DNA of 64,000 bases from assembly GCA_964526675.1 (NCBI GenBank), contig CAZGLY010000006.1:1-64000 (forward strand). The letters are read 5' to 3'. Position 1 is the first letter of the stretch, and each line of letters begins with the position of its first letter. The translations under genes and the position numbers were made by a program. Shown here piece after piece: positions 17,186 through 25,650 of the stretch. This DNA is from CAZADA01 sp964526675. Lineage in GTDB: Bacteria > Pseudomonadota > Alphaproteobacteria > Caulobacterales > Maricaulaceae. The notes beneath the pieces were generated by a model that was not told where the DNA came from, ran no database searches, and was given only the letters and a program-made list of their open reading frames with translations.

Positions 17186-18466
17186 ATGACATCCATCCTC
17201 ACCAATGTGTCCGCGCAAACGGCCCTCCAGACCCTGCGCAACGTCTCCTCCAACCTGCAAGAGACGCAACAGCGCATCTCCACCGGTCTTGAAGTCCGCA
17301 GCGCCAAAGACAACCCGGCCTTCTTCCTGGTCTCCCAACAGGTGCGCGGCGACCAAGCCGTGCTCGACGGCCTCAACGACAACCTGACCTTGTCGGTGAA
17401 CGCGGCGACGACCGCCACCAACGGCATCAACTCGATCAACGGCACGCTCAACGAAATCCAAACCACTTTGACCACGGCCGACAGCGGTCAGGCTTTGGAA
17501 GAGCTGCAGTTCACCCTCGACAACTTGGTCGGTGAGATCGAGGGCACCATCGACGCCACGTCCTTCAACGGCGTCAACTTGCTGGCCGGCGACGGCACCC
17601 GCACCGTGACCACGACGGTCACGCGCGACGGCGGAAACTTCAACATCTCCACCTTCACGTTGCGGGAGCAAAACCTGGGCGACGTGTCGACCTATGTCGA
17701 CGCCAACAACGCCGCCTTCACGCTCGCCAACGCGTACAGCGCCTATTCGCCGGAAGTGTTCGATCAGATCGACGGCGCCAGCGCGGTCGGCATCGGCTCC
17801 AACGGCGCGTTGACGTTCACCAACGGCAGCGATGACGACGCGGACGGCGCGGCGGGCGGCGGCTCCTTCCAGGTGACCGCGGAAGCCGCTGCGGCGATCA
17901 ACGCCGCGATCACGGCCTTCGGTCTCTCCAACGCCGCGCTTGCGGATGCGGAACTGGCCGACGGCGCCGCGGGCGCGGATGGGTTCTTCGAATTCGACGC
18001 CGCCGAAGCGATCATCGCGGCGGAGCAATTCGACGTCACCCTGGCCGACGGCACCACCCAAACCGTCGCCACGCTCGGCGATCTGGTGAACGTGGCGGTC
18101 GTGGGCGACGCGGCGCTGCGCACGGCGGTCGCGGGCTCGGGCTTCACCGGCGCGGCGCGTGCGGTGCAAGTCGCGGGCGGCGGCGGCAATGTGCAGGCTG
18201 GTCTCGTCGTCGCGGACGCCTTGATCGGTCGGGTCAACCTGGCGGCCTCCACGCTCGGCACGTTCGAGCGGACGTTGCAAGCGCGCCAAGACTTCCTGTC
18301 GGATCTGTCCGACAGCTTGGAGCAGGGCGTGTCCTCGCTCGTCGAGGCCGACTTGGACGAAGAAAGCACCCGTTTGCAGGCGCTTCAGGTCCAAGAGCAG
18401 TTGGCCATTCAGGCGCTGACCATCGCCAACCAGCAGCCCCAGAACATCCTGTCGTTGTTCCGGTAA
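17186..18466 (+). CDS. fliC: flagellin
   Basis: 426 residues. The filament subunit. N-terminal D0/D1 helices: ILTNVSAQTALQTLRNVSSN, then QQRISTGLEVRSAKDNPAFF; C-terminal D1/D0: FLSDLSDSLEQGVSSLVEAD, LQVQEQLAIQALTIANQQP and ILSLFR. Residues about 140-320 form a variable, Ala/Asp-rich outer domain, so the protein is longer than the roughly 270-residue Caulobacter flagellins. GGGAAG precedes the ATG. The 249 bases upstream may hold a sigma-54 or sigma-28 promoter, but I could not fix one. flaF and flbT follow, as usual for alphaproteobacterial flagellins. Confidence 0.95.
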   Translation: MTSILTNVSAQTALQTLRNVSSNLQETQQRISTGLEVRSAKDNPAFFLVSQQVRGDQAVLDGLNDNLTLSVNAATTATNGINSINGTLNEIQTTLTTADSGQALEELQFTLDNLVGEIEGTIDATSFNGVNLLAGDGTRTVTTTVTRDGGNFNISTFTLREQNLGDVSTYVDANNAAFTLANAYSAYSPEVFDQIDGASAVGIGSNGALTFTNGSDDDADGAAGGGSFQVTAEAAAAINAAITAFGLSNAALADAELADGAAGADGFFEFDAAEAIIAAEQFDVTLADGTTQTVATLGDLVNVAVVGDAALRTAVAGSGFTGAARAVQVAGGGGNVQAGLVVADALIGRVNLAASTLGTFERTLQARQDFLSDLSDSLEQGVSSLVEADLDEESTRLQALQVQEQLAIQALTIANQQPQNILSLFR

Positions 18467-18479
18467 GGCTGACCTCTCA

Positions 18480-18514
18480 GGGGATCGCGTCCGACCCCGG
18501 TCGGCGCGGTCCCC
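18480..18514 (+). terminator. strong imperfect hairpin between fliC and flaF
   Basis: GGGGATCGCG (18480-18489) pairs with CGCGGTCCCC (18505-18514) with one G-T pair, and after a one-base bulge CCGAC pairs with GTCGG across a 4-base loop, about 15 pairs in all. It starts 14 bases after the flagellin stop and ends 27 bases before flaF. No U-run follows, so it may stabilise the fliC mRNA or limit read-through rather than end all transcription. Confidence 0.5.
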
Positions 18515-18541
18515 GCCCTTCTCACTCTCGAAGGAGCTCCC

Positions 18542-18994
18542 ATGGCCGCGGCTGCGTTCGAAGACGCCTACAAACAGACCCTGCGCGAAACCGACGATCC
18601 GCGCGCGATGGAACGGCGCGTGTTTGCGCAAATCACCGCCGAACTTGAAGCGGCCGACGCCGCTGAGCGGGGCCCCGCCCGCATTCGCGCCGTCAACACC
18701 GCGCTCGGGCGGAACCAGAAACTCTGGAACCATGTGCTGTTTGATCTCGCGGATCCGAAGAACCAGCTGCCAAAGGCGCTCCGTGCACGGTTGATTTCGT
18801 TCGCGCTCTTCGTGGATCGCCACACCGTCGAGGCCATGGCCCAGCGCGCGTCGTTGCGCCCGCTGATCGATCTGAACCGACGCATCATGCTCGGGCTGGC
18901 GGGCGTGCGCCCGGACCAGGCTGAGGACGCGCGGAGCGCCGCAGCGCCCGCGCCCGCCGCAGGAGGGGCCCATGGGGCTGCGCATCCGGCTTAA
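18542..18994 (+). CDS. flaF: flagellar biosynthesis regulator FlaF
   Basis: 150 residues. Regulates flagellin synthesis or secretion in alphaproteobacteria, acting in balance with FlbT. Signatures: FEDAYKQTLRETDDPRAMER (start), ALGRNQKLWNHVLFDLADP, LPKALRARLISFALFVDRH and LIDLNRRIMLGLAG. GAAGGAG precedes the ATG. The tail after residue 125 is low-complexity Ala/Gly/Pro. The end overlaps flbT by 23 bases, an unusually deep overlap that suggests coupled translation. Confidence 0.93.
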   Translation: MAAAAFEDAYKQTLRETDDPRAMERRVFAQITAELEAADAAERGPARIRAVNTALGRNQKLWNHVLFDLADPKNQLPKALRARLISFALFVDRHTVEAMAQRASLRPLIDLNRRIMLGLAGVRPDQAEDARSAAAPAPAAGGAHGAAHPA

Positions 18995-19382
18995 ACCGTT
19001 TGAAAAGCTGATCATCAACGGCTGCGTCGTGGAGAACGGCGATCGGCGCAACACGCTGACCGTCTCCAGCTTCGGGCAGATCCTGAAGTCCCGCGACATC
19101 ATGCAGCCTGAACAGGCGCGCGCGCCGGTCCAGAAGCTTTATCTCGAGGTCCAAGCGCTCTTGATCGAAGCGCCGCGGGACTACAGCCGCGTCGAGAAGG
19201 TCAACGCGTGCGCGGCGCGCATCCTCAAGACCCGCGCCGCGCCGGAGGCGGAGGACGCGATCCTGCGCGCCATGGACCACGTGCACACGCAAGACCCTTA
19301 TCGCGCGCTCGCGGAGCTGCGCCCCTTCGCCTTCCCCGACGGCGACGCCGCCGGCGACGGCTCGAAACGGGAGGCGGCGTGA
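18972..19382 (+). CDS. flbT: flagellin mRNA regulator FlbT
   Basis: 136 residues. RNA-binding regulator that destabilises flagellin mRNA until the hook is complete (known from Caulobacter). Signatures: LRIRLKPFEKLIINGCVVEN, RNTLTVSS, RDIMQPEQARAPVQKLYLEV, YSRVEKVNACAARILK and DPYRALAELRPF. It begins inside the 3' end of flaF; AGGAGG lies just before the ATG, within flaF. The stop overlaps the next start (TGATG). Confidence 0.94.
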   Translation: MGLRIRLKPFEKLIINGCVVENGDRRNTLTVSSFGQILKSRDIMQPEQARAPVQKLYLEVQALLIEAPRDYSRVEKVNACAARILKTRAAPEAEDAILRAMDHVHTQDPYRALAELRPFAFPDGDAAGDGSKREAA

Positions 19383-19699
19383 TGTCTGAACGCGATGACG
19401 CGATCCGGCCGATCGGCGGCGTGCGCCTCACGCCCTTGGTTCCCGAGCGCGACGTTCGGCGCGACGGCGACGCCCCCGACAGCCGCGAGGCGGCGGAGGC
19501 CAAGCTCGCGCGCTATGACACCTACCGGGTGATCCTGGATCCCGAGACGCTTCGGGCGGTCGCTCAGGTGCGCGATCCTGAAACGGGCGAGGTGATGTTC
19601 ACGGTGCCGCCGGGAGCGGAGCTGTCTGACGAGGCTGAACGACGCTTCGCCGACAGCGACCAGCCGCGGACGCCAAGACCGAAGGACGGCGCGGGATGA
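19382..19699 (+). CDS. small flagellar-cluster protein, FlaG-like
   Basis: 105 residues starting at the ATG that overlaps the flbT stop by one base and ending in a 4-base overlap with the next gene (ATGA at 19696-19699). The part YRVILDPETLRAVAQVRDPE, then TGEVMFTVPPGAELSDEAE, resembles the C-terminal strand pattern of FlaG ('D-x-E-T-G-E-V-I-x-x-I-P'). FlaG proteins affect filament length. Both flanks are charged and probably disordered. The FlaG link is an inference from a short motif; position in the operon makes a flagellar role likely. Confidence 0.5.
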   Translation: MSERDDAIRPIGGVRLTPLVPERDVRRDGDAPDSREAAEAKLARYDTYRVILDPETLRAVAQVRDPETGEVMFTVPPGAELSDEAERRFADSDQPRTPRPKDGAG

Positions 19700-20484
19700 C
19701 CGGCATCTCCACCTTTGTCGACTACCAGATCGTGACGCGAAACATTGACCGCGCGCGCGAAGCCATCATCACCCGCGAGCAAGAAGAGCGGGAGATCACG
19801 TACTTCATCGACAACATCGGATCGGTGACGACCGGCGATGAACTCATCGAGGATGAGCGGCTTTACCGCTTCGCGATGCGCGCCTATGGCCTCGAGAGCC
19901 AGATCTTTGCGCGGGGCTTGATGCGCAAAGTGTTCGAGGAAGGCGTCAGCGAACCCACAGCGCGCGCCAACCGCATGGGCGACGCGCGCTTTCGCGACAT
20001 CGCCGCCGCGTTCCAGTTCGCCGAGGTCGGCGGGGCGCGCACCGCCGACCCGGCCTTCGTGGCGGAGGTGTTGAACAAGTACACCGCCGTGCGTTTGGAA
20101 GAAGAGCAGGTCAATGAGGGCGTGCGTCTGGCGCTCTACTTCGAACGCAACGCATCGGGCATCGACAATTGGTTCGAAGCCCTGGCGGATCCCGCGCTGG
20201 CGGAGGTGGTGCGGGTGGGCCTCGGTTTCTCTGAAGCGTCGGCCGCCGGCGACATTGATCGGTATGCGGAACGCATTGGCGAGCGCTTTCCGATCGAAGA
20301 CCTTCAAGATCCGGAGAAGGTGTCCAAGTTCCTGAGAACCTTCGCCGTCCGGTGGGACATCGAAAACGGCGTCGCCAATCAGGGCCAGACCGCGCGCGTC
20401 GGGCTGTTCACGCCGCTGTCGGCCGGCGGACGGAGTTTCTCCATCGATCCCTTGACCTGGGAGGCCGCCCTCGCGACCCGCTGA
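19696..20484 (+). CDS. DUF1217 flagellar protein
   Basis: 262 residues. Begins ISTFVDYQIVTRNIDRAREA and includes YFIDNIGSVTTGDELIED, RLYRFAMRAYGLE, RKVFEEGVSEP, NRMGDARFRDIAAAF and the later AEVVRVGLGF, a typical DUF1217 layout. DUF1217 proteins occur in flagellar clusters of alphaproteobacteria and are thought to be flagellar, but the role is not settled. The start overlaps the previous stop by 4 bases. The C-terminal LFTPLSAGGRSFSIDPLTW suggests a self-contained domain. Confidence 0.85.
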   Translation: MTGISTFVDYQIVTRNIDRAREAIITREQEEREITYFIDNIGSVTTGDELIEDERLYRFAMRAYGLESQIFARGLMRKVFEEGVSEPTARANRMGDARFRDIAAAFQFAEVGGARTADPAFVAEVLNKYTAVRLEEEQVNEGVRLALYFERNASGIDNWFEALADPALAEVVRVGLGFSEASAAGDIDRYAERIGERFPIEDLQDPEKVSKFLRTFAVRWDIENGVANQGQTARVGLFTPLSAGGRSFSIDPLTWEAALATR

Positions 20485-20591
20485 CGCGCCGCGCCCGCGT
20501 CCGCCAGCGTCGGCAGACATCGCCCTCCATTCGCGCTATAGATGAACGGGGCCGCGCAATGCGCCCCGGATGGGAACGCCAGGGGCAGGCG

Positions 20592-21131
20592 ATGGGCTCG
20601 ACCGCGAACGGCGCCGTCAGCGACCACGGCGCACCTCTCGGATATGGCGGCGAAAAGCTGGTGCAAACGGCGTTGTTGGCCGCATCGGCGTCCGACGGGC
20701 CAGCCTTTGCGCGCGCCATGAACGACCTCGGCGGCGGCGCCCCCTTTGAACGCATGTTTGGCGCCGACCATGAACGGGTGGCGGCTCGCGCCCTCGCCCG
20801 CGCGTTGCAGGCGACGTCGGAAGCGCTGCGGGAGTGGGTGGACCGGTTCGACGTTCCCCCCGTGGAGGTCGACAACGCGCTGAGCCTTCTGGACCGTATC
20901 GGCCGCGAGGATTTCGATCGCGCGGCGCGGCGTCTGACGCCCATGGCGGATGCCGAACGCGGCGCGCTCGCCCTCGCCGGCGGCCTGATGCGCGCCTGGC
21001 CGCAGCTCTATGACGACGTGGTGGCGCGGGATATCTGTCGCACGCTCGTTCACGCGTCGCTGCGCGCGGCGGCCCAGCACGCGGAGGCCTTGCGGACCCC
21101 CGCCGCCCCCGCGGACGCCCCGGTGGATTAA
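20592..21131 (+). CDS. hypothetical protein at the end of the flagellin operon
   Basis: 179 residues from the ATG preceded by AGGGGCAGG; an ATG 33 bases earlier has no clear ribosome-binding site. I recognise no family. It is largely helical, with a central segment (HERVAARALARALQATSEAL, then REWVDRFDVPPVEVDNALSL) and a second helical block (LALAGGLMRAWPQLYDDVVA). No signal peptide or membrane segment. It lies 107 bases after the DUF1217 gene and runs convergent with flhB, overlapping its end by 4 bases (21128-21131). Context suggests a flagellar or motility role; nothing in the sequence proves it. Confidence 0.6.
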   Translation: MGSTANGAVSDHGAPLGYGGEKLVQTALLAASASDGPAFARAMNDLGGGAPFERMFGADHERVAARALARALQATSEALREWVDRFDVPPVEVDNALSLLDRIGREDFDRAARRLTPMADAERGALALAGGLMRAWPQLYDDVVARDICRTLVHASLRAAAQHAEALRTPAAPADAPVD

Positions 21132-22213
21132 GTGGGGCCGCCCGCCTTGGCGTCCGCGCGCATGACCCGGGTGATGATCTCCGCAACCGCCAGAAAGAGT
21201 TCTTGCGGGATCATCTGATCCACCTCCACCGCGTCGTAGAGCGCGCGCGCCGTCGGCGGCTCCTCCACCACGGGCACGCCCGCCGCCTCGGCCGTGTCGC
21301 GGATCTTCAACGCCACCGCGTCGACCCCCTTGGCGACGCACATCGGCGCTGGCGTCTCGCCCGGCTCGTACTTCAACGCCACCGCGTAGTGGGTCGGGTT
21401 CATGATCACGACGGAGGCTTTCGGGACGGCTTGCATCATGCGTTTGCGGGCCCGGTCGCGACGGATGGAGTCGAGGCGCGCCTTGATCTGAGGATCGCCC
21501 TCCGCGTTCTTCATTTCATCCTTGAGTTCTTTGCGCGTCATGCGTTGCTCGGCTGTCCAACGCTGGCGGCGCCACAGAACGTCGAGCGTGGTGATCACCG
21601 CCATCACGATTAGAATCGCGACGAACAGCGTGACCGACGCATCGCGCAGCAGGCCTGGCGCCTCACGGATGTCGATGGCCGCCGCGGCGCCAAAACGTTC
21701 GAGCTCGCCGCCGATCACAAGGGCCGCGGCCCCGCCGGCGGCCGTGATCTTGGTCAAGCCTTTGAGGAACTCCATCAAGCTGTCGGCCGAGACCAAACGC
21801 TTAAGCCCCTTCAGCGGCGAGATGCGCTCCAGTTTCGGCGTGATCCGGTCCGGCGCGAACACAACGGCGTTCTGCACAAACGCCGCCAGCACCGCCGCGG
21901 CCATGAACGCCGCGAACACAGGCCCGAGCGCGGCGAACATCGTCCAGCCAAGCTGCTCCAAAACGGCGGCCGTCTCTTCCGGCGCGGCGCCCGGACGCAC
22001 AGCGTGAGCGCGATCGACGAGGGGGGCGAGGCCGCGCGCCAAAATCCGCGCGGCGTGTCCGCCAAAAAGCGCCGCCGCCAACGCCGCCGCGGCAATCACG
22101 GCGAAGCCAGCCACCTCCTTAGACGCCGGCGTGTCGCCCTTGGAGCGCGCTTCGCGAAGTTTTCGCTCGGTTGGTTCTTCGGTCTTATCGGACTTTTCTG
22201 GCTGATCGCTCAT
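21128..22213 (-). CDS. flhB: flagellar export switch protein FlhB
   Basis: 361 residues. Inner-membrane part of the flagellar type III export gate; its cytoplasmic domain self-cleaves to switch from hook to filament export. N-terminus KTEEPTERKLREARSKGD, four hydrophobic segments (about 35-215), and the cleavage motif NPTH at 272-275 (cut between N and P), followed by YAVALKYEPGETPAP and VAKGVDAVALKIRD. All expected parts are present. It is last in the fliQ-flhA-fliR-flhB run, 6 bases after fliR. Confidence 0.96.
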   Translation of the reverse strand: MSDQPEKSDKTEEPTERKLREARSKGDTPASKEVAGFAVIAAAALAAALFGGHAARILARGLAPLVDRAHAVRPGAAPEETAAVLEQLGWTMFAALGPVFAAFMAAAVLAAFVQNAVVFAPDRITPKLERISPLKGLKRLVSADSLMEFLKGLTKITAAGGAAALVIGGELERFGAAAAIDIREAPGLLRDASVTLFVAILIVMAVITTLDVLWRRQRWTAEQRMTRKELKDEMKNAEGDPQIKARLDSIRRDRARKRMMQAVPKASVVIMNPTHYAVALKYEPGETPAPMCVAKGVDAVALKIRDTAEAAGVPVVEEPPTARALYDAVEVDQMIPQELFLAVAEIITRVMRADAKAGGPT

Positions 22214-22219
22214 CCGCGT

Positions 22220-22987
22220 TCACTCATAAGGAGCGCTTAGCCACGCTTCCATGGCCGCTCCAAAGACGGTCAGCCCGCTGCCAACAACCGCAGAGAAAAG
22301 CCAAATGCCCAGCAGGATCCCCGCCGGCATGCCCACAAAGAAGACCGGCAGCGACGCCATCAGGCGGTTCACCAGCCCCAGCGCGAGATAGGCGATAAAG
22401 CCGAGAAACAAGAAGGGCGCGCCGACCTGCACCCCCAACGCAAAGCTGTCGCCGGCCAGACGCGCCAAACCTTCCGCCGCGGGTCCGAGATTGGCGAACT
22501 GCCCTGCCGGGATTGTCCCAAAGCTCTGAGCTGCGGCGTCGATGGCCAGCAAATGCAGGCCCGTCGCGAACCACAGCGCCAGCGCGCCCAGGCTCAACCA
22601 GGTCGTGAGCACGGAGCCCGCATCAAACCCCGACCCCGGCGTGGCGAAAATGTTCGACAACGCCATGGATTGCCCAGCGATTTGCCCCGCGATCCGCACC
22701 GCTACAAAGAGCAAACGCGCGCCAAACCCCAACAACGCGCCGGTGAACAGCTCCGCGACAATCTCCTGCACCAAGATCGCCGGCTGATCGGGCGGAACGG
22801 TCGGCAGCCCCGGCGCCACCAACGCAATCGGCCAGCTCGCTAACAGCGCCGCGCCCAACCGCGCCCGCGGCGCGACGAACGCCTCCGAAAAGCCGGGCGC
22901 GGTCATCATCACCGCGCCGACCCGGCACACCACGAGCAGATAGGCGTAGATCCCGCCCGACAACCAATCGTCGAGGGCCAGCGTCAT
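22220..22987 (-). CDS. fliR: flagellar export protein FliR
   Basis: 255 residues, about six membrane segments. Part of the FliPQR export gate. Family features: VVCRVGAVMMTAPGFSE near the N-terminus, LVQEIVAELFTGALLGFGAR, QSMALSNIFATPG, VQVGAPFLFLGFIAYLALG and the NRLMASLPVFFVGMPA helix. It follows flhA by 30 bases and precedes flhB by 6. FliP is not in this window. Confidence 0.95.
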   Translation of the reverse strand: MTLALDDWLSGGIYAYLLVVCRVGAVMMTAPGFSEAFVAPRARLGAALLASWPIALVAPGLPTVPPDQPAILVQEIVAELFTGALLGFGARLLFVAVRIAGQIAGQSMALSNIFATPGSGFDAGSVLTTWLSLGALALWFATGLHLLAIDAAAQSFGTIPAGQFANLGPAAEGLARLAGDSFALGVQVGAPFLFLGFIAYLALGLVNRLMASLPVFFVGMPAGILLGIWLFSAVVGSGLTVFGAAMEAWLSAPYE

Positions 22988-23017
22988 GCGGGGGCCGCCC
23001 GCCCACGCGCGGTCGCG

Positions 23018-25102
23018 TCAGATCTGGCCGACATGACGCAGATTGGCCGTCGGCGGCAGTTCCTGGTGGCTGATGACCGCCACGGCCGGCGCGGCGCGCT
23101 CCAAGAGCGCGCGCACGAACGGCCGCGCCTCCCCCGAACACAGGATCGCCGGCCAGAGGGCGCCCTCCACGTTTTGAGACAGGATCTCGCCCGCGCTCGT
23201 GATGAAGTCCTGCACCTGGCTCGGCGGCATGGCGAACAGCTTGTCCTCGCCGCGGTGTTGGATGCTCTCAGCGAACTTCTGCTCCCAGTCCGGCGTCAAG
23301 CGGACCAGGCGCACCGCACCGTCCGGACCCGCGATATCGGCGATGATCTGCGCGCCAAGACGTGCACGGACATGCTCCACAATGGAGGCGACGTTGCGCG
23401 TGAACCCGGCTGCTTCCGCGATCGCCTCGAGGATCGCCGGCAGGTTGCGGATGGACACGCGCTCCGCGAGCAAGCCCTGAAGCACCCGCTGCAACGCCAC
23501 GGGGGGCAGCTGCGCCGGCGTGATGTCGGTCAGGAGCTTGTGATACTCCGGCTCCAGGCGATCGATCAGCTTTTGCAGCGCGGCGTATGTCAGCAGACGA
23601 TCGAGATGATCCTTCACCACCCGCGCCAGATGCGTGGTGATGACGCTCGCGGGATCGACGACCGTCGCGCCCAACGCCTCCGCCTCCGGCGCGCGGGTGG
23701 GATCGATCCACACCGCAGCCAAGCCGTACGCGGGCTCGACCGCGCTTTCGCCCTCCACCGGCGGCGGACCGCCGCCCGGGTTGATGACCATCACCTGCTC
23801 CGGCTTGACCCGGCCGCGGGCGGCCTCCACGCCTTGCACCAGGATCCGGTACTCATCCGCGGCGAGATAGACGTCGTCGCGAATGCGCACGGGCGGCGTG
23901 AGAAAGCCAAAGTCCCGCGCAAACCGCGAGCGGAGGGATTTCACCTTCTCCGCCAAACCGGCCTTCGGATTGCGGATGAGCGCGAGCAGCCCCGCCCCAA
24001 GATCCATCTGCACGTCCTCCACGCGCAGCGCTTCTTCGGGGGTCTCCTCCTTCGCCGCCGGCTCCGTCTTGGCGGCGGCGTCCTTGGTGTCGGCGGCTTG
24101 GCGTCGGCTGGCCTCCGCCCGCCAGGCGAGGTAGGCCGCCCCGCCGGCCAGCGCGATGAACGGCGCCACCGGCACGCCAGGCGTCAACGCCAATGCCCCC
24201 AGCAACGCCGCGGTCATCGCCACCGCTTTCGGATGCGCGCCGAGCTGGCGCATCACGGCTTGGTCGGCGGATCCGGCGTTGCGGCCCTTCGCGACCACCA
24301 GGCCCGCGGCGAGGGAGACGATCAGCGCCGGCGCTTGGCTCGCCAGGCCGTCCCCGACGGTGAGGATGGTGTAGGCCTCAGCGGCTTGGCCGACGCCGAG
24401 GCCGTTCTGCGCCACACCGACAATCATGCCGCCAACAACGTTGATGAACACGATCACGAGGCCCGCGATGGCGTCGCCGCGGACGAACTTCGAGGCGCCG
24501 TCCATCGATCCGTAGAAGGAGCTTTCGTCCTCCAACTCCTTGCGGCGCGCGCGGGCTTCCGCGTCATCGATGAGCCCGGCGGAAAGGTCGGCGTCGATCG
24601 CCATCTGCTTGCCCGGCACCGCGTCGAGAGCGAAGCGGGCGCCAACCTCCGCGATGCGGGTCGCGCCCTTCGTGATGACGATGAAGTTCACCACCACCAA
24701 GATCATGAACACGATCAGGCCAATGACGAAATTGCCGCCGATCAGGATTTGGCTGAAGCCTTCAATGACCGCGCCGGCGGCGTCCGCGCCGCTGTGGCCC
24801 TCCGACAGGATCAAGCGGGTGGAGGCGATGTTCAGCGCCAAGCGCAGCATCGTCGCCACCAGCAGAACCGTGGGGAAGGCGGAGAAATCCAGCGGCCGAT
24901 CAATCCAGATCGCGGTCATGAGGATGACGACGGCGAACGCAATGCTCGCGGCGAGACCGAGATCCAGCGCCCATGCCGGCACCGGCAAGAACAACAACGC
25001 CAGAATGAGCAAGAGCCCGGTCGCGAAGGCGAGATCGGAGCCGCGCCCGACCGGCGCGCGGCGCAGCCACGATGAAAAAGAGTCCGCAACCGACGCCGCC
25101 AT
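23018..25102 (-). CDS. flhA: flagellar export protein FlhA
   Basis: 694 residues from the ATG at 25102, with GAGGAG upstream; an extension of 20 codons is possible but less likely. Main export-gate protein: eight membrane segments in about residues 20-320 and a large cytoplasmic part that docks substrates and chaperones. Motifs: IDRPLDFSAFPTVLLVATM, STRLILSEGHSG, and the family signature IAEVGARFALDAVPGKQMA; in the cytoplasmic domain GDVL-type DPASVITTHLARVV and PAQLPPVALQRVLQGLL. Ten bases separate it from fliQ. Confidence 0.96.
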   Translation of the reverse strand: MAASVADSFSSWLRRAPVGRGSDLAFATGLLLILALLFLPVPAWALDLGLAASIAFAVVILMTAIWIDRPLDFSAFPTVLLVATMLRLALNIASTRLILSEGHSGADAAGAVIEGFSQILIGGNFVIGLIVFMILVVVNFIVITKGATRIAEVGARFALDAVPGKQMAIDADLSAGLIDDAEARARRKELEDESSFYGSMDGASKFVRGDAIAGLVIVFINVVGGMIVGVAQNGLGVGQAAEAYTILTVGDGLASQAPALIVSLAAGLVVAKGRNAGSADQAVMRQLGAHPKAVAMTAALLGALALTPGVPVAPFIALAGGAAYLAWRAEASRRQAADTKDAAAKTEPAAKEETPEEALRVEDVQMDLGAGLLALIRNPKAGLAEKVKSLRSRFARDFGFLTPPVRIRDDVYLAADEYRILVQGVEAARGRVKPEQVMVINPGGGPPPVEGESAVEPAYGLAAVWIDPTRAPEAEALGATVVDPASVITTHLARVVKDHLDRLLTYAALQKLIDRLEPEYHKLLTDITPAQLPPVALQRVLQGLLAERVSIRNLPAILEAIAEAAGFTRNVASIVEHVRARLGAQIIADIAGPDGAVRLVRLTPDWEQKFAESIQHRGEDKLFAMPPSQVQDFITSAGEILSQNVEGALWPAILCSGEARPFVRALLERAAPAVAVISHQELPPTANLRHVGQI

Positions 25103-25112
25103 GGCCGTCTCC

Positions 25113-25379
25113 TCACAAACCCTGGGCGATGCGGTCGAACACGAAGTCCGACAACTGCTCAAGCGACAGGAAAAAGCCCGGCGCGGCGATGATGGCCACG
25201 CCCACGACAGCGGCGAACTTCGGCACGAAGGTGAGCGTCAGCTCCTGAATCTGGGTCAACGCTTGGAAGAGCGCGATCGCCAAGCCGACCACTGTCGCCA
25301 CGATCAGCGGCGGCGCGGAAATCACCAGAGCCGCGGAGAGCGCCGCGCGCAGCGCCTCGACAACATCAGCTTCGTTCAT
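25113..25379 (-). CDS. fliQ: flagellar export protein FliQ
   Basis: 88 residues from the ATG at 25379 (GCGAGG upstream); the longer in-frame extension is not FliQ-like. Two membrane segments: ALVISAPPLIVATVVGLAIA, then the hydrophilic turn LFQALTQIQELTLTF, then VVGVAIIAAPGFFL. Subunit of the FliPQR export gate. It heads the fliQ-flhA-fliR-flhB run. A MarR-GNAT gene on the opposite strand begins 271 bases upstream, so the two share this upstream region. Confidence 0.93.
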   Translation of the reverse strand: MNEADVVEALRAALSAALVISAPPLIVATVVGLAIALFQALTQIQELTLTFVPKFAAVVGVAIIAAPGFFLSLEQLSDFVFDRIAQGL

Positions 25380-25604
25380 GGCGGCCTCGCTTCTGACGGC
25401 CTGGGACGCGGGCGCGCCAAACCCGCGGTGAATGCGCGGCGGTTCGCCGCTGATGGGCACAGCGCCGAGGATCGCGCGCGTCCCTCAAGATTCCTGGAAG
25501 TCCAGACCGCGCATTTCGTGAAAATGCCGATGGCGACGCCGAGTTCGATGCCGCGATCCCGCCCGTTGCGCCCGTCTCCCTTGACACACGACCGTCTCGG
25601 GGAG

Positions 25605-25635
25605 ATACATAATGCGTTATGTATAATGCGTTATG
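25605..25635. promoter_or_regulatory. tandem palindromic operator at the start of the MarR-GNAT gene
   Basis: ATACATAA and TTATGTAT (25605-25612, 25617-25624) form a perfect 8-bp inverted repeat around TGCG. The core ATAATGCGTTATG occurs twice in direct repeat with 14-base spacing (25609-25621 and 25623-25635). A perfect TATAAT lies at 25622-25627 within the second copy, and TTGACA lies upstream at 25581. This is the expected look of an autoregulatory MarR operator over a promoter, and it stands out in the GC-rich surroundings. Confidence 0.65.
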
Positions 25636-25650
25636 GAATTGGAGGCGGGC

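Noticed and set aside
23033..25075. Long open frame antisense to flhA.
   Set aside because: It mirrors the codon structure of flhA in GC-rich DNA and its translation is Arg/His-rich low-complexity without any domain.
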